From the NCBI GenBank assembly GCA_025361565.1, contig JANYKN010000146.1, positions 1 to 64,000 on the forward strand: 64,000 bases of DNA, written 5' to 3'. Each line of letters starts with the position of its first letter. The stretch's first letter is position 1. Below, piece by piece: positions 32,881 through 42,089 of this stretch. A program made the position numbers and the translations under genes. The notes below the pieces were generated by a model. That model saw nothing but the letters and a program-made list of their open reading frames with translations. It was not told where the DNA came from and searched no databases. This stretch comes from Bacteroidota bacterium. Its GTDB lineage: Bacteria > Bacteroidota > Bacteroidia > Bacteroidales > NBLH01.

Positions 32881-34680
32881 ATGGAAAAAGAACATTTAGA
32901 GAAACAATACAATTCATTGTGCAATCAACTCAAGTCAGAAATGAACAGCCAGGGATTTTGGTCTGGCAGGCTTTCATCAAGTGCGCTAGCCACATCCGTT
33001 TCAATTGTTACTTTCAAATTGAATGATGGAACAAGCCACACACAAAGAATTGAAAAAGGTCTGGCCTGGATTTATTCAAATATCAATAAAGATGGAGGCT
33101 TTGGAGATTCTCCCGAAAGCGAAAGTAATGTTAGCACAACTTTATTGAGTTATGCAGCAATTGTTTTTTGCAAAACGGAGCAAGTCCAAAGTACCATTGC
33201 AATTTCTTCAATCGAAAATTATTTAAAAAATCAAAAAATAAGCCCTCAATCTTCAGAAATTGCCAATTCAGTGCTTGATTTTTATGGCAAAGATTTAACA
33301 TTTTCAGTTCCCATACTTTCGATGTTGTCCATTTGTGGAATTTTAAAAAGCGATGGATTAAAAAAAATTCCTCAGCTGCCTTTTGAATTTTCCTTATTAC
33401 CTCAACATTTTTATCAGCTTTTTAATCTTCAGGTAGTTAGCTATGCTATACCAGCATTAATTGCTGTTGGAATTTATCTTTTCAAAACAAAAAAAAGCAA
33501 TAATCCAGTTGCCAAATTAATCAGGAACAGATCGATTTTGCCAGCATTAAAGAAACTTGAATCTATCATGCCCGAAAGTGGAGGATTCCTTGAAGCAATT
33601 CCATTGACAGCTTTTACCAATATGTGCTTAATGGACGTGGGATTTAAAGATAATAATGTGGTGAAAAAAGGCATTTCATATCTCGAAAACCAACAGCGGA
33701 CTGATGGAAGCTGGCCAATAGATACCGATCTTTCGACTTGGGTTACTACTCTTTCGGTTAAAGCAATGGCATCAAATATTACAAACGTACTTGAACCTGA
33801 ATCTGTTCAAATTCTTAAAAATCATCTATTAACTATACAATATAAAGAAAAACATCCTTTCAATAATGCTCTGGCGGGTGGTTGGGGCTGGACAAATTAT
33901 TCAGGTTCAGTTCCCGATGCAGATGACACCCCTGGTGCAATACTGGCCTTACTTGGAATGTATGAAGGAAACGCCGAAGAGTCTGTTGCCATTTTACAGG
34001 GCTGTGTATGGCTGCTCAAACTCCAAAATAGCGACGGTGGAATTCCCACATTTTGTAAAGGCTGGGGCAGTTTGCCATTTGATAGCAGTTGTGCAGATTT
34101 GACTGGCCATTGCATTTTAGCCTGGGTAAAAGCTTTGGATTTACTTGGAGGGGCTGTTCCAAATGCGATTAATAAAGAAATTTCTATCGGAATAAAAAAG
34201 GCAACCAAATATTTAAAACGAAATCAAAATCCAGAAGGTTCTTGGTTGCCACTTTGGTTTGGAAGTCAATTAACAACCGACAAACATAATCCTGTATATG
34301 GAACATCAAGGGTTGGGGCTTATATTCAGGATTGCTTAAATTGTAATAACCTGGAATTAAATCATAAAGAGAATTTAGCTAATATGCTTTCAAAAGCCCA
34401 GCTATATCTTAAAAATCAGCAGAATATAAACGGAAGTTGGGGTGCAGTAAAAGGTGCAGAAGGAACTATTGAAGAAACAGCTTTGGCAATTAGTGCAGTT
34501 GCAAGTTTTGATTTGGAGGCAGCTTTAAATGGTCAAAAATGGATAGAAAACCAAATAGCAATTAATGGACTGAAAACGAGTCCAATCGGGCTTTATTTTG
34601 CCTCATTATGGTATGATGAAAAATTATATCCGTTGGTATTTTATATTGATGCGTTGAGAAGGTTGTTGGATATGTTTTAA
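32881..34680 (+). CDS. Class II terpene cyclase (squalene-hopene cyclase family)
   Basis: 599 residues. The protonating DxDD motif is present: D346-A-D-D-T in VPDADDTPGAI, as in squalene-hopene cyclases. QW-type repeats are visible at YLENQQRTDGSW (267-278), WLLKLQNSDGG (376-386), YLKRNQNPEGSW (444-455) and YLKNQQNINGSW (509-520); GSWLPLWFG and NPVYGTSRV follow the cyclase pattern. A hydrophobic stretch at about 183-202 may dip into the membrane. It should cyclise a linear polyprenoid by protonation. No squalene synthase genes (hpnCDE or sqs) lie nearby, so the substrate may be the product of the fused prenyl synthase. Last gene of the operon. Confidence 0.9.
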   Translation: MEKEHLEKQYNSLCNQLKSEMNSQGFWSGRLSSSALATSVSIVTFKLNDGTSHTQRIEKGLAWIYSNINKDGGFGDSPESESNVSTTLLSYAAIVFCKTEQVQSTIAISSIENYLKNQKISPQSSEIANSVLDFYGKDLTFSVPILSMLSICGILKSDGLKKIPQLPFEFSLLPQHFYQLFNLQVVSYAIPALIAVGIYLFKTKKSNNPVAKLIRNRSILPALKKLESIMPESGGFLEAIPLTAFTNMCLMDVGFKDNNVVKKGISYLENQQRTDGSWPIDTDLSTWVTTLSVKAMASNITNVLEPESVQILKNHLLTIQYKEKHPFNNALAGGWGWTNYSGSVPDADDTPGAILALLGMYEGNAEESVAILQGCVWLLKLQNSDGGIPTFCKGWGSLPFDSSCADLTGHCILAWVKALDLLGGAVPNAINKEISIGIKKATKYLKRNQNPEGSWLPLWFGSQLTTDKHNPVYGTSRVGAYIQDCLNCNNLELNHKENLANMLSKAQLYLKNQQNINGSWGAVKGAEGTIEETALAISAVASFDLEAALNGQKWIENQIAINGLKTSPIGLYFASLWYDEKLYPLVFYIDALRRLLDMF

Positions 34681-34689
34681 TTGCTGAAA

Positions 34690-34736
34690 TCCAGAGCTTG
34701 TTTTCCAAAAAAATAAATGGAAATTCAAGCTCTGGA
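34690..34736. terminator. Bidirectional terminator between convergent genes
   Basis: TCCAGAGCTTG (34690-34700) pairs with CAAGCTCTGGA (34726-34736); inside, TTCCA and TGGAA extend the stem. A and T runs lie in the loop and around it. Confidence 0.75.
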
Positions 34737-34750
34737 ATTTGATCATTGTA

Positions 34751-36796
34751 CTATTTCTTTAATTCCTTATTTTCCAATTTATCCTTGGAGATTGAATTGG
34801 TCAAATAAGCAGAAAGAAGATTGCTTATATTATCGCCACCTTGCACCAGAAAATCAGGTGTAACTTTAATATTTCCCTGTGCAATTTGCTTGGCAATTTC
34901 AATAGCAGTAACTCCTTGCTGTCCAACTGCTTTGTTCTGCAATTCGTATGATTTTGCAGTAGCTTCGCCAATTGCCAGAATTTTGATACCTTCAGCTTCA
35001 CCTTTTGCTTTAATACCTTTTGCTTCACCTTCAGCTTTCAGCCGTATACTTTCCGATTCAGCCTCAGCAAATTTGATGGTTTTTTGTTTGTTTTGCTCCG
35101 CAATTTTTACCCCAATTTCAGCTTCAACCAGATTTTTCTGTTGATCGGCTTCAGCTCGGGTTTTTTCCATGGCAATGCGTGTTTGCTCCGCTCTTTGTTG
35201 ATCTTCGAACATGGTTTGTTGTTGTTGTGCAATAATTTTCATGGTCTGAATATCCATCAAATCCTGTGGCAGGTTTATTTGGCAAATCAAAACAGAAACA
35301 CATTCCACATGATATTTCTCTAATTCAATCTGGGCACGTTCTTCAGCTTTTCGCTGCTCTTCTTGCCTGTCTTGCATAAAGTTCATTGCCGAAGTTGATG
35401 AAGCCTGATTCCTAAAACTTGAATCGATCATTGGATGGATTACATGTACAATCAGGTTTTCAACTGATCCAATTTTTGCAACCATGTATGGTGCTTGATC
35501 CGGACGTATCCGAATAACCACTTTTACCGAAACACTGATTGAAAAACCATCGCGTGAAATTACTTTTAATGGATCGAAACGGGTTTCCTGAGAATCGTCC
35601 CAATCTATGGTAATATTCGTTGTATCAACAATATACGCCATATAGGCCCTACGGTTAAGATAATAAAAACCAGGGCCGGCGACTTCTTGCTGAATACCTC
35701 TGTAACCCTTTGGCACAACGTATCTTTCAATACCTTTGTCAAGCCGTTTTTCAATATCTTTATATAATTGGGTTCCAAGGTTAGCGCCTTCTTCTTTTGC
35801 AATATCTTCCACTGCACGTTGAACATGCTTGGGCTCCTCTCCAACATTCGAAACTACAACTGCAACTTGGCCACGTTCTACAACCGCTACGTCATCAAGT
35901 TCAATTTTAAAAATCATTGGATTTATGTAATAAGTACCCGGTTTGAGCACATCAAACTGCGGTCCTCTTTGGCCTCCGGTACTTAGGAATTTCGAGGCAT
36001 CTTGGTAATCGTTATGGCCAACTACCGATTTGGCAACATATTCATTCTCAGGCAATGGCTCGCCGTCGAGGGCAGTTATTAATCCAACCTTTTTTGCTGG
36101 AATTACTGATGCTTCCTGAATTTCTAATTTATATAAATCCAGATTGATACGATAAGTACCAGGTAGTAAAATTTCAATCTGAGGACCTTTTTGTCCGCCA
36201 TTGTTTAAAAATATTTGTCCATTTTCAAAATTAGAGTGTCCATCCACCTTTTTTGCAAGCAATCTTCCAGGGGGAATTGGATCTCCATCCATTGAAGTTA
36301 CCAGACCTATTTTCCCTTTGTCGATGATGATTGCCGGAACATTTTTTATTTTGAACAAAACCGGGTTAATACGGTATGTACCAGGAGAAAGTATTTGAAT
36401 TTGCGGACCTTTTTGTCCTCCATTTAAAAGAAATTTTTCACCGTCCTGAAATGCATTGTGACCTTCAACCACTTTGGCAAATATTTTACCAGGAGGCACA
36501 GGATCGCCATCAATGGATTCGATGATACCTACTTCGTTTTCGCCAATTACTGTAAAACGATATTTTTTGACAGAATACAAGAATGGTATCAATAAATGTA
36601 GGCCTGGTCCTAAAGTTCTGGCCTGAATACCAATTTCGTTTTTTTGGGCAATTACCCTTCCTTGTGGCATGTTTTTGCCGAAATATTTCCTTTCGAGAAC
36701 AGCCATTTCACGGCCATCAACAAGAACCAAAGATTGATAAAGCACAATAAATAAAACTAATGCAGCAACAATTAATAGAATGAGAGACATGTCCAT
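34751..36796 (-). CDS. SPFH/band-7 membrane protein with tandem vault-like repeats
   Basis: 681 residues. An N-terminal membrane helix (about 4-23) is followed by three clear tandem repeats of about 73 residues (84-151, 157-226, 231-300). Each runs VG-I-(S/A)-(M/L/I)-DG-(D/E)-P-x-P ... AK-x-V-x-GH ... NGGQKGPQ ... PGTYRIN. A partial fourth (304-392, with helical insert) ends GPGFYYLN. Then come the SPFH core (about 395-510), a long Ala/Glu-rich coiled coil (about 475-620) and a flexible tail. SPFH proteins form large membrane-bound rings or cages. Repeats ahead of an SPFH-like shoulder also occur in eukaryotic major vault protein. Unusually for this genome, a strong AGGAGG ribosome site (36803-36808) lies 6 bases before the ATG. 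Confidence 0.9.
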   Translation of the reverse strand: MDMSLILLIVAALVLFIVLYQSLVLVDGREMAVLERKYFGKNMPQGRVIAQKNEIGIQARTLGPGLHLLIPFLYSVKKYRFTVIGENEVGIIESIDGDPVPPGKIFAKVVEGHNAFQDGEKFLLNGGQKGPQIQILSPGTYRINPVLFKIKNVPAIIIDKGKIGLVTSMDGDPIPPGRLLAKKVDGHSNFENGQIFLNNGGQKGPQIEILLPGTYRINLDLYKLEIQEASVIPAKKVGLITALDGEPLPENEYVAKSVVGHNDYQDASKFLSTGGQRGPQFDVLKPGTYYINPMIFKIELDDVAVVERGQVAVVVSNVGEEPKHVQRAVEDIAKEEGANLGTQLYKDIEKRLDKGIERYVVPKGYRGIQQEVAGPGFYYLNRRAYMAYIVDTTNITIDWDDSQETRFDPLKVISRDGFSISVSVKVVIRIRPDQAPYMVAKIGSVENLIVHVIHPMIDSSFRNQASSTSAMNFMQDRQEEQRKAEERAQIELEKYHVECVSVLICQINLPQDLMDIQTMKIIAQQQQTMFEDQQRAEQTRIAMEKTRAEADQQKNLVEAEIGVKIAEQNKQKTIKFAEAESESIRLKAEGEAKGIKAKGEAEGIKILAIGEATAKSYELQNKAVGQQGVTAIEIAKQIAQGNIKVTPDFLVQGGDNISNLLSAYLTNSISKDKLENKELKK

Positions 36797-37150
36797 AGTT
36801 AACCTCCTGATTTTAGTGTATTTTTGATAGGATAAAAGTAATTATAAGTTTGATTTTTTATATTTGAATTGCTTTTTTTAATTCAATTTTATTTGACGAA
36901 AATACAAACAAGTCTTTTTAAATTGAATTTTAAAGAACAAAACAATTGGTTTTGGACTAATTGTACTTTTGAATTTCTTAAAATTCCTTTATTGGTATAT
37001 TGTTTGTTATTTACAGATAATAAATGTAATTTTTGTAAGATCATTTCTCTAAATCATCTATTTTTACAATAATTTTTTACATTTATCTATTTTATTGTAG
37101 TTTTATGTTTCACTACAGAACTTAATTTCAGTAACACAAAAGAAAAGACG
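36797..37150. other. 354-bp divergent control region, AT-rich
   Basis: Between the divergent SPFH and hemerythrin-receptor genes. Apart from the AGGAGG ribosome site for the SPFH gene at 36803-36808, I see no convincing TTTG/TAnnTTTG pair, open frame or hairpin. Confidence 0.55.
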
Positions 37151-39901
37151 ATGGATTTTTTTCAAAATGTGAGTATTAAAATCAAATTATTTTCGGGAAT
37201 TTTCCTGGTAATTCTGATATTTTTGATTTTAATTTTCTGGCAGTTTAGTACGCTTAATAAGATTGATAGCAACCAGGAAATGTTGAAAAGTACAGAAAGA
37301 AGTATTGATGCCGTTAATCAATTGGCCGAAATCAATTTCGAAGAAATGAGCCGTTTATTGGAATTGATCCAATCCAGTGAAATTGAATCGATTGAATCTA
37401 TTTATGAATCACATGGATTTTCTGTTAAAAAGCTGACTTCACTTTACGATACTCTATTTCAGGATATAAAGCTGATTTATCCCGATAACTCCAATATGGG
37501 ACGGATCAAGGTTGTAAACTACCTGAACGAAAGCCAATCTACATTTAATAATATTTTAATTCCTTATTTCGACAATGTAAGATTGGTTAAAATTGATCAA
37601 ATAAAAAAGGGCGATACATTTGCACACGAAAAGGAAATGGTAGTAGGTGGAAATCAGGATACAACCTATACAGATCCAAATATTGAAATAGTTGAAATAA
37701 TCCCACAAGCCATTGTAGGAAGCAGCCGTACCGCACAATTAATTAAAATACATCAATTTTATAAGCAAAATTACGATCAGCAGAAACTCCAATATGTTGA
37801 AATAAACAAAGTATTGCGCGATGTTTTTAATACATCGAGCACTCTGGTGCAGGATTTGAGTTCGCGGATAAAATTATTTAACAGCTTGTTTTTACTCATT
37901 GCCATTATTACGTCGTTTGTTATTTTGGTTTTAATCTCCCAAACAATTTCAAAACCGCTCGAAGAACTCGAAAAATTAGCTTCAAAACTGTCAAAAGGAG
38001 AGCTTGCCTGGCATTCCGTTTTTGTTGCTAAAGATGAAATCGGAAACATGGAATCAGCGCTGCATTCATTGACTGATGGATTGATTAAAACATCGGAATT
38101 TGCATCTGAAATTGGACGGGGAAACTTCGAAAGTGAGTTTGAGCCTTTGAGTAACAAAGACGTTTTAGGAAACTCATTGTTGGAGATGCGCAAAAGTTTG
38201 CAGGCAGCAAAAGAAGAAGAAAATAAGCGTAAAGTTGAAGATCAGGAACGAACATGGACTACTGAAGGACTTGCCCGGTTTGGTGAAATTCTGCGGAGGC
38301 ATACAGAAAACATCAACCTATTATCAAAAGATATTATTATAAACCTGGTAAAATATTTAAAAGCAAATCAAGGTGGCATCTTTATTTTAAACGATTCTGA
38401 TGAGCAAAATATTTATCTTGATTTGATAGCAGCCTATGCCTATAACCGTGAAAAGTTTTTGCATAAACGGATACAGCTTGGCGAAGGCCTTGTTGGTGGC
38501 GCAGCAGTTGAAAAGTACACCATTTACATGACCGATTTGCCACCGGAATATGTTGAAATTGAGTCAGGGCTTGGATCTGCAAATCCAAATAGTTTACTTA
38601 TTGTGCCGCTGAAACTTGAAAATAATGTACTTGGAGTTATAGAATTGGCATCGTTTAGTCCATTTAAAAAATACGAAATTGAATTGGTTGAACGAATTGG
38701 CGAAAGTATTGCATCAACATTGTCGACTGCCAAAATAAATACACGTACGGCTGAATTGCTTGAGCAATCGAGAATTCATACACAGGAAATGCAGGAGCAA
38801 GACGAGGAAATGCGGCAGAATATGGAAGAAATGATTGCTGCCCAGGAAGAATCAGTGCGCCGCGAAGAAGAATTACGCAAGGAAGTTGCCGAACTTGAAT
38901 CGATGCGGGTAAACTTTGTTGATAAAGATAAAAAACAACGTATCAAGATTGAAGAATTAAATAAAACCACCAATTCCCAGGCTGAGGAACTAGAAATGAT
39001 TGTTAACCAGATAGGAAGGGCGTTTGAATCGAATTTTGAAGCATTGGTTTTAATTGATGATGAACGGAAAGTTCAATTTTTTAATCCAGCAGCCGAAGAA
39101 CTTTTTGAGTATAACAAATCTGAAATTCTTGGACGAAATTTTAGTATTCTCACTGTAGAAGAAACAGTTAGGGAACTGGAAGAAAATATATTGTTGTATT
39201 TTCAAACCGGCAGAAAAGGTTTAATAGACAAACAACGAGAAATCAATATTATCAATAAAAGTGGAATATTAATTCCTGTTTTATTAATTATGGCCGATAT
39301 CGACCTTAAAGGTAAAAGAAGGATTGCCATTTTTATGAAAAATTTGGGTGAAATAAAATCGCTTGAAAAGCAACGGGATTCAATTAATGAAACCTTGATG
39401 TCCAAGGTTTTTGATTATACAACAAAAATCACTTTACTGGAAAATTTTATTCAGAAAAATAACCTGGAAGTTCCTGAGGATCTTGAATCACAGAGTGATT
39501 TGATTAACTGGAGCGAAGCATATTCGATCGAATTGGCAATTATTGATACACAACACAAAAAATGGATTGAGTTTATCAATATTTTATATAAATCTTATAA
39601 AACCAAAGCAAATAAAAAAGAGATCATTGAAAATATCTCTAAATTGCTTGACTATACCGATTATCATTTTGGATTTGAGGAAAAATATCTCGAAGATTTC
39701 AACTGTGGAAATCTAGAAAGCCATAAAAAAGAACATGCTTTGTTTATTTCTACCATTAAATCGTACCAATTGCAATTTGAAAAAGGCGAGTTAGAAGTAG
39801 TTTATAAACTTATTATTTATTTGAATAACTGGATTTTAACCCACATACATGAAGATGATAAACGATATGTGGAATGCTTTAAATTGAACGGTCTAACTTA
39901 A
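37151..39901 (+). CDS. Membrane receptor: HAMP-GAF-PAS-hemerythrin, no enzyme output domain
   Basis: 916 residues. Membrane helix about 11-30, periplasmic sensor about 31-240, second helix about 243-263, HAMP (264-320), GAF (about 385-525), coiled coil (535-620), PAS (620-735), and a C-terminal hemerythrin domain (785-910). The di-iron ligands of hemerythrin are complete: His802, His839, Glu843, His858, His862, His898 and Asp903, with the 4-, 4- and 5-residue spacings of bacterial hemerythrins. Hemerythrin binds O2 reversibly and is common in anaerobes as an oxygen sensor or scavenger. No kinase, methyl-accepting, GGDEF or other output domain is present, so signalling must go through partner proteins. 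The frame is intact. A palindromic element follows. Confidence 0.9.
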   Translation: MDFFQNVSIKIKLFSGIFLVILIFLILIFWQFSTLNKIDSNQEMLKSTERSIDAVNQLAEINFEEMSRLLELIQSSEIESIESIYESHGFSVKKLTSLYDTLFQDIKLIYPDNSNMGRIKVVNYLNESQSTFNNILIPYFDNVRLVKIDQIKKGDTFAHEKEMVVGGNQDTTYTDPNIEIVEIIPQAIVGSSRTAQLIKIHQFYKQNYDQQKLQYVEINKVLRDVFNTSSTLVQDLSSRIKLFNSLFLLIAIITSFVILVLISQTISKPLEELEKLASKLSKGELAWHSVFVAKDEIGNMESALHSLTDGLIKTSEFASEIGRGNFESEFEPLSNKDVLGNSLLEMRKSLQAAKEEENKRKVEDQERTWTTEGLARFGEILRRHTENINLLSKDIIINLVKYLKANQGGIFILNDSDEQNIYLDLIAAYAYNREKFLHKRIQLGEGLVGGAAVEKYTIYMTDLPPEYVEIESGLGSANPNSLLIVPLKLENNVLGVIELASFSPFKKYEIELVERIGESIASTLSTAKINTRTAELLEQSRIHTQEMQEQDEEMRQNMEEMIAAQEESVRREEELRKEVAELESMRVNFVDKDKKQRIKIEELNKTTNSQAEELEMIVNQIGRAFESNFEALVLIDDERKVQFFNPAAEELFEYNKSEILGRNFSILTVEETVRELEENILLYFQTGRKGLIDKQREINIINKSGILIPVLLIMADIDLKGKRRIAIFMKNLGEIKSLEKQRDSINETLMSKVFDYTTKITLLENFIQKNNLEVPEDLESQSDLINWSEAYSIELAIIDTQHKKWIEFINILYKSYKTKANKKEIIENISKLLDYTDYHFGFEEKYLEDFNCGNLESHKKEHALFISTIKSYQLQFEKGELEVVYKLIIYLNNWILTHIHEDDKRYVECFKLNGLT

Positions 39902-39951
39902 ATTTAAAATCTGAGAAAAAGTTCAACCATTTTATAATTCAAACAATAAAT

Positions 39952-40094
39952 AGGCTGTCTAAAAAGTCCTAAAAGTGATGGACATTGAGCTTGTTGAAAT
40001 GCGATGTACTGAGTTTATCGAAGTATATAAGTTGTTGATTATCAATAATCGTTTAGACAGGCTCAACGTCCAGAAAACACTTTTTAGACAGCCT
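39952..40094. repeat. 143-bp palindromic MITE-like element
   Basis: Perfect 16-bp terminal inverted repeats: AGGCTGTCTAAAAAGT (39952-39967) and ACTTTTTAGACAGCCT (40079-40094). An inner imperfect pair, GGACATTGAGCTTGT and GACAGGCTCAACGTCC, extends the symmetry. No open frame. It lies between two convergent genes and may also act as a terminator. Confidence 0.7.
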
Positions 40095-40133
40095 CTTTTA
40101 AATTTAGTGATTAAAGATTTTAAAAGCAATACA

Positions 40134-41051
40134 TTATATCTTAAGTACAGTTGACTTAATGCCAAGTTTTATGTAGTAACCAAGCTTGTAAAAATCAAAA
40201 GCTTTTAGGCTGATCAAACCAAAACGAAAGAATAATATAATCAATGGCTTTAGAACAATTGAAACCAGTAATACCGGTATTTCTAAAAAGTTCTTTTTAA
40301 TCCAATCATAAACCCTCAATAGTTTTATCATATTATCAAAATCGTTACCTAAATTCATTTCAGATTTGATAAAATATAAATTTTCCAACGCTTGTCTGGT
40401 CTTATGCAAAAATTCAGAATAAGTTTCGGTATAATCATGAATTACTGGGTTTTGAACATGGATAACGGGGATATTATTTTGCATCAGCCTATAACCAAAC
40501 AGACTGTCTTCGTGACCATATCCAGTAAGGTTTTCTTCAAATTTTATGGTTTCCAATACATTTCTGTGAATCAGAAAATTATTTGTCATAAAGGATTGAT
40601 ATGGTTTCTTGATTCTAACTTCGGCAGGAATGCATTCGCGTGTAACCCCATATTCCCATCTTAAATTATATTGCCTGTTTTTTTGTTTTGGCGGATAAAT
40701 TCTACCTCCGCAAACCACTTGTTCTGAAGGGTTACAATGCCTGATGTAATTGGCAATAAATAGATTGTCAGCTATTTGTGAGTCGCAATCAAGAAAAAGT
40801 AAATGCTCAAATTTTGCATATTTTAAAAAAAGGTTCCTGATTGCAGATCTGCCGATATTTTTGTCGAGTTCGATATAAAATACAGATTTTATAGAAAGTA
40901 GCTCATTATTTATCAACTTCTTATCTGAATTGGAGCAATCGTCAATTACGATAATTTCATATAAAATTCCCAGCGCTTTGGTTTGTTCATCCAGGGTTTT
41001 TATCAAATTGATAACATTGAAATTATATACTGGAATACAAATGGATAGCAT
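40134..41051 (-). CDS. Family 2 glycosyltransferase
   Basis: 305 residues. A GT-A fold, family 2: LSICIPVYNF at the start, IIVIDDCSN (nucleotide-binding Asp pair), LDKNIGRSAIRN, and the metal-binding DxD-like LFLDCDSQI. TGYGHEDSLFGYRL is the ED acid motif. The C-terminal quarter has one or two hydrophobic stretches (about 255-285), suggesting attachment to the inner membrane. It should transfer a sugar to a glycan or lipid acceptor; donor and acceptor are unknown. It follows rsgA on the same strand after 56 bases. No polysaccharide cluster surrounds it. Confidence 0.88.
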   Translation of the reverse strand: MLSICIPVYNFNVINLIKTLDEQTKALGILYEIIVIDDCSNSDKKLINNELLSIKSVFYIELDKNIGRSAIRNLFLKYAKFEHLLFLDCDSQIADNLFIANYIRHCNPSEQVVCGGRIYPPKQKNRQYNLRWEYGVTRECIPAEVRIKKPYQSFMTNNFLIHRNVLETIKFEENLTGYGHEDSLFGYRLMQNNIPVIHVQNPVIHDYTETYSEFLHKTRQALENLYFIKSEMNLGNDFDNMIKLLRVYDWIKKNFLEIPVLLVSIVLKPLIILFFRFGLISLKAFDFYKLGYYIKLGIKSTVLKI

Positions 41052-41107
41052 TTTGAATTTATGAATGAGATAACGAAAGAAAATATACCGATTTCAACAA
41101 TTGCTCT

Positions 41108-42049
41108 TTATCTGTGAATATCGTCGCGATATTTGCCTTGATTTTCGAGCAACATACTCAAATAACTTTTATATCTCGACTCGGCTATCGATCCATGTTT
41201 AACTGCCTCAATTACTTTGCATCCGGGCTCATGGGTGTGTGTGCAGTTGTAATATTTGCATTCGTTTTGCAATCTGAGCATTTCAGGGAAATAAGTGGCC
41301 AAATTCTCTTCATGCAAATCAACAAGGCCAAAACCTTTAATACCAGGTGTATCTATAATAAAACCTCCAAATTCCAACATGTGTGCTTCAGAAAAAGTTG
41401 TGGTGTGTTTCCCTTTTTTATGATAATCCGAAATTTCATCAGTCCGCAACATCAGATTGGGATCAATAGCATTAATTAATGTGGATTTTCCAACACCGGA
41501 ATTGCCCGAAATAACAGAACTTTTATCTTTGAGCAAGTTTTTAAATTCTTCAATGTTAGTCATTTCCAAAGCAGAAACTTCCATGCATGGATATCCAATT
41601 CGTTGATAGATATCTGTCCATTCAGCCATTTTTTCTTTATCGGCAGCAGTATAAATATCCACTTTGTTAAAAACAATTTCAACGGGAATATCATAAGCCT
41701 CAGCCGATACCAAAAATCTATCAACAAAAATAGGATGAGTTTCCGGAAATCGGATGGTAACCAGTAAAATGGCCAAATCTACATTAGCGGCAATAATATG
41801 GGCTTTGTGCGATAGATTTATTGATTTGCGGATGATGTAGTTTTTACGATCGTGAATATTGGTTATTAATCCGGTATTTTCTTCTTTGGTGATTAAAAAA
41901 TCAACTTTATCACCAACAGCAACTGGATTAGTGGTTTCGTAACCTTTAACCCTAAAGTTGCCTTTAATCCTGCACTCAATCACCTGGTTGTTCCAAAGAA
42001 CACGATACCAGCTCCCTGTCGATTTTATTACAATTCCTGTATTTTCCAT
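41108..42049 (-). CDS. rsgA: Small ribosomal subunit biogenesis GTPase RsgA
   Basis: 313 residues with the circularly permuted GTPase order of this family. An N-terminal OB fold (VIKSTGSWYRVL, VGDKVDF) is followed by G4 (FNKVD), G5-like VSAL, then G1 (SGNSGVGKSTLINAI), G2 (KHTTTFSEA) and G3 (IIDTPGIKGFG). The C-terminal zinc knuckle C-x-x-x-x-C-x-H-x-x-x-x-x-C (ECKYYNCTHTHEPGC) is present. It helps mature the 30S subunit near the decoding site. It lies between the gene of a predicted membrane protein (40 bases upstream) and a glycosyltransferase gene. Confidence 0.95.
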   Translation of the reverse strand: MENTGIVIKSTGSWYRVLWNNQVIECRIKGNFRVKGYETTNPVAVGDKVDFLITKEENTGLITNIHDRKNYIIRKSINLSHKAHIIAANVDLAILLVTIRFPETHPIFVDRFLVSAEAYDIPVEIVFNKVDIYTAADKEKMAEWTDIYQRIGYPCMEVSALEMTNIEEFKNLLKDKSSVISGNSGVGKSTLINAIDPNLMLRTDEISDYHKKGKHTTTFSEAHMLEFGGFIIDTPGIKGFGLVDLHEENLATYFPEMLRLQNECKYYNCTHTHEPGCKVIEAVKHGSIAESRYKSYLSMLLENQGKYRDDIHR

Positions 42050-42089
42050 TCTAAAATTATTGTCTTATGTTGCACCTTCAACATTCTGC

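Noticed and set aside
28335-34680. Ordinary hopanoid gene cluster
   Set aside because: Only the cyclase resembles hopanoid enzymes. HpnC/D/E, HpnG and a typical HpnH are absent, and the prenyl synthase fusion is not part of known hopanoid loci.
37151-39901. Truncated histidine kinase
   Set aside because: The hemerythrin domain is complete with all ligands and is followed by a normal stop codon; no kinase remnant is visible downstream.
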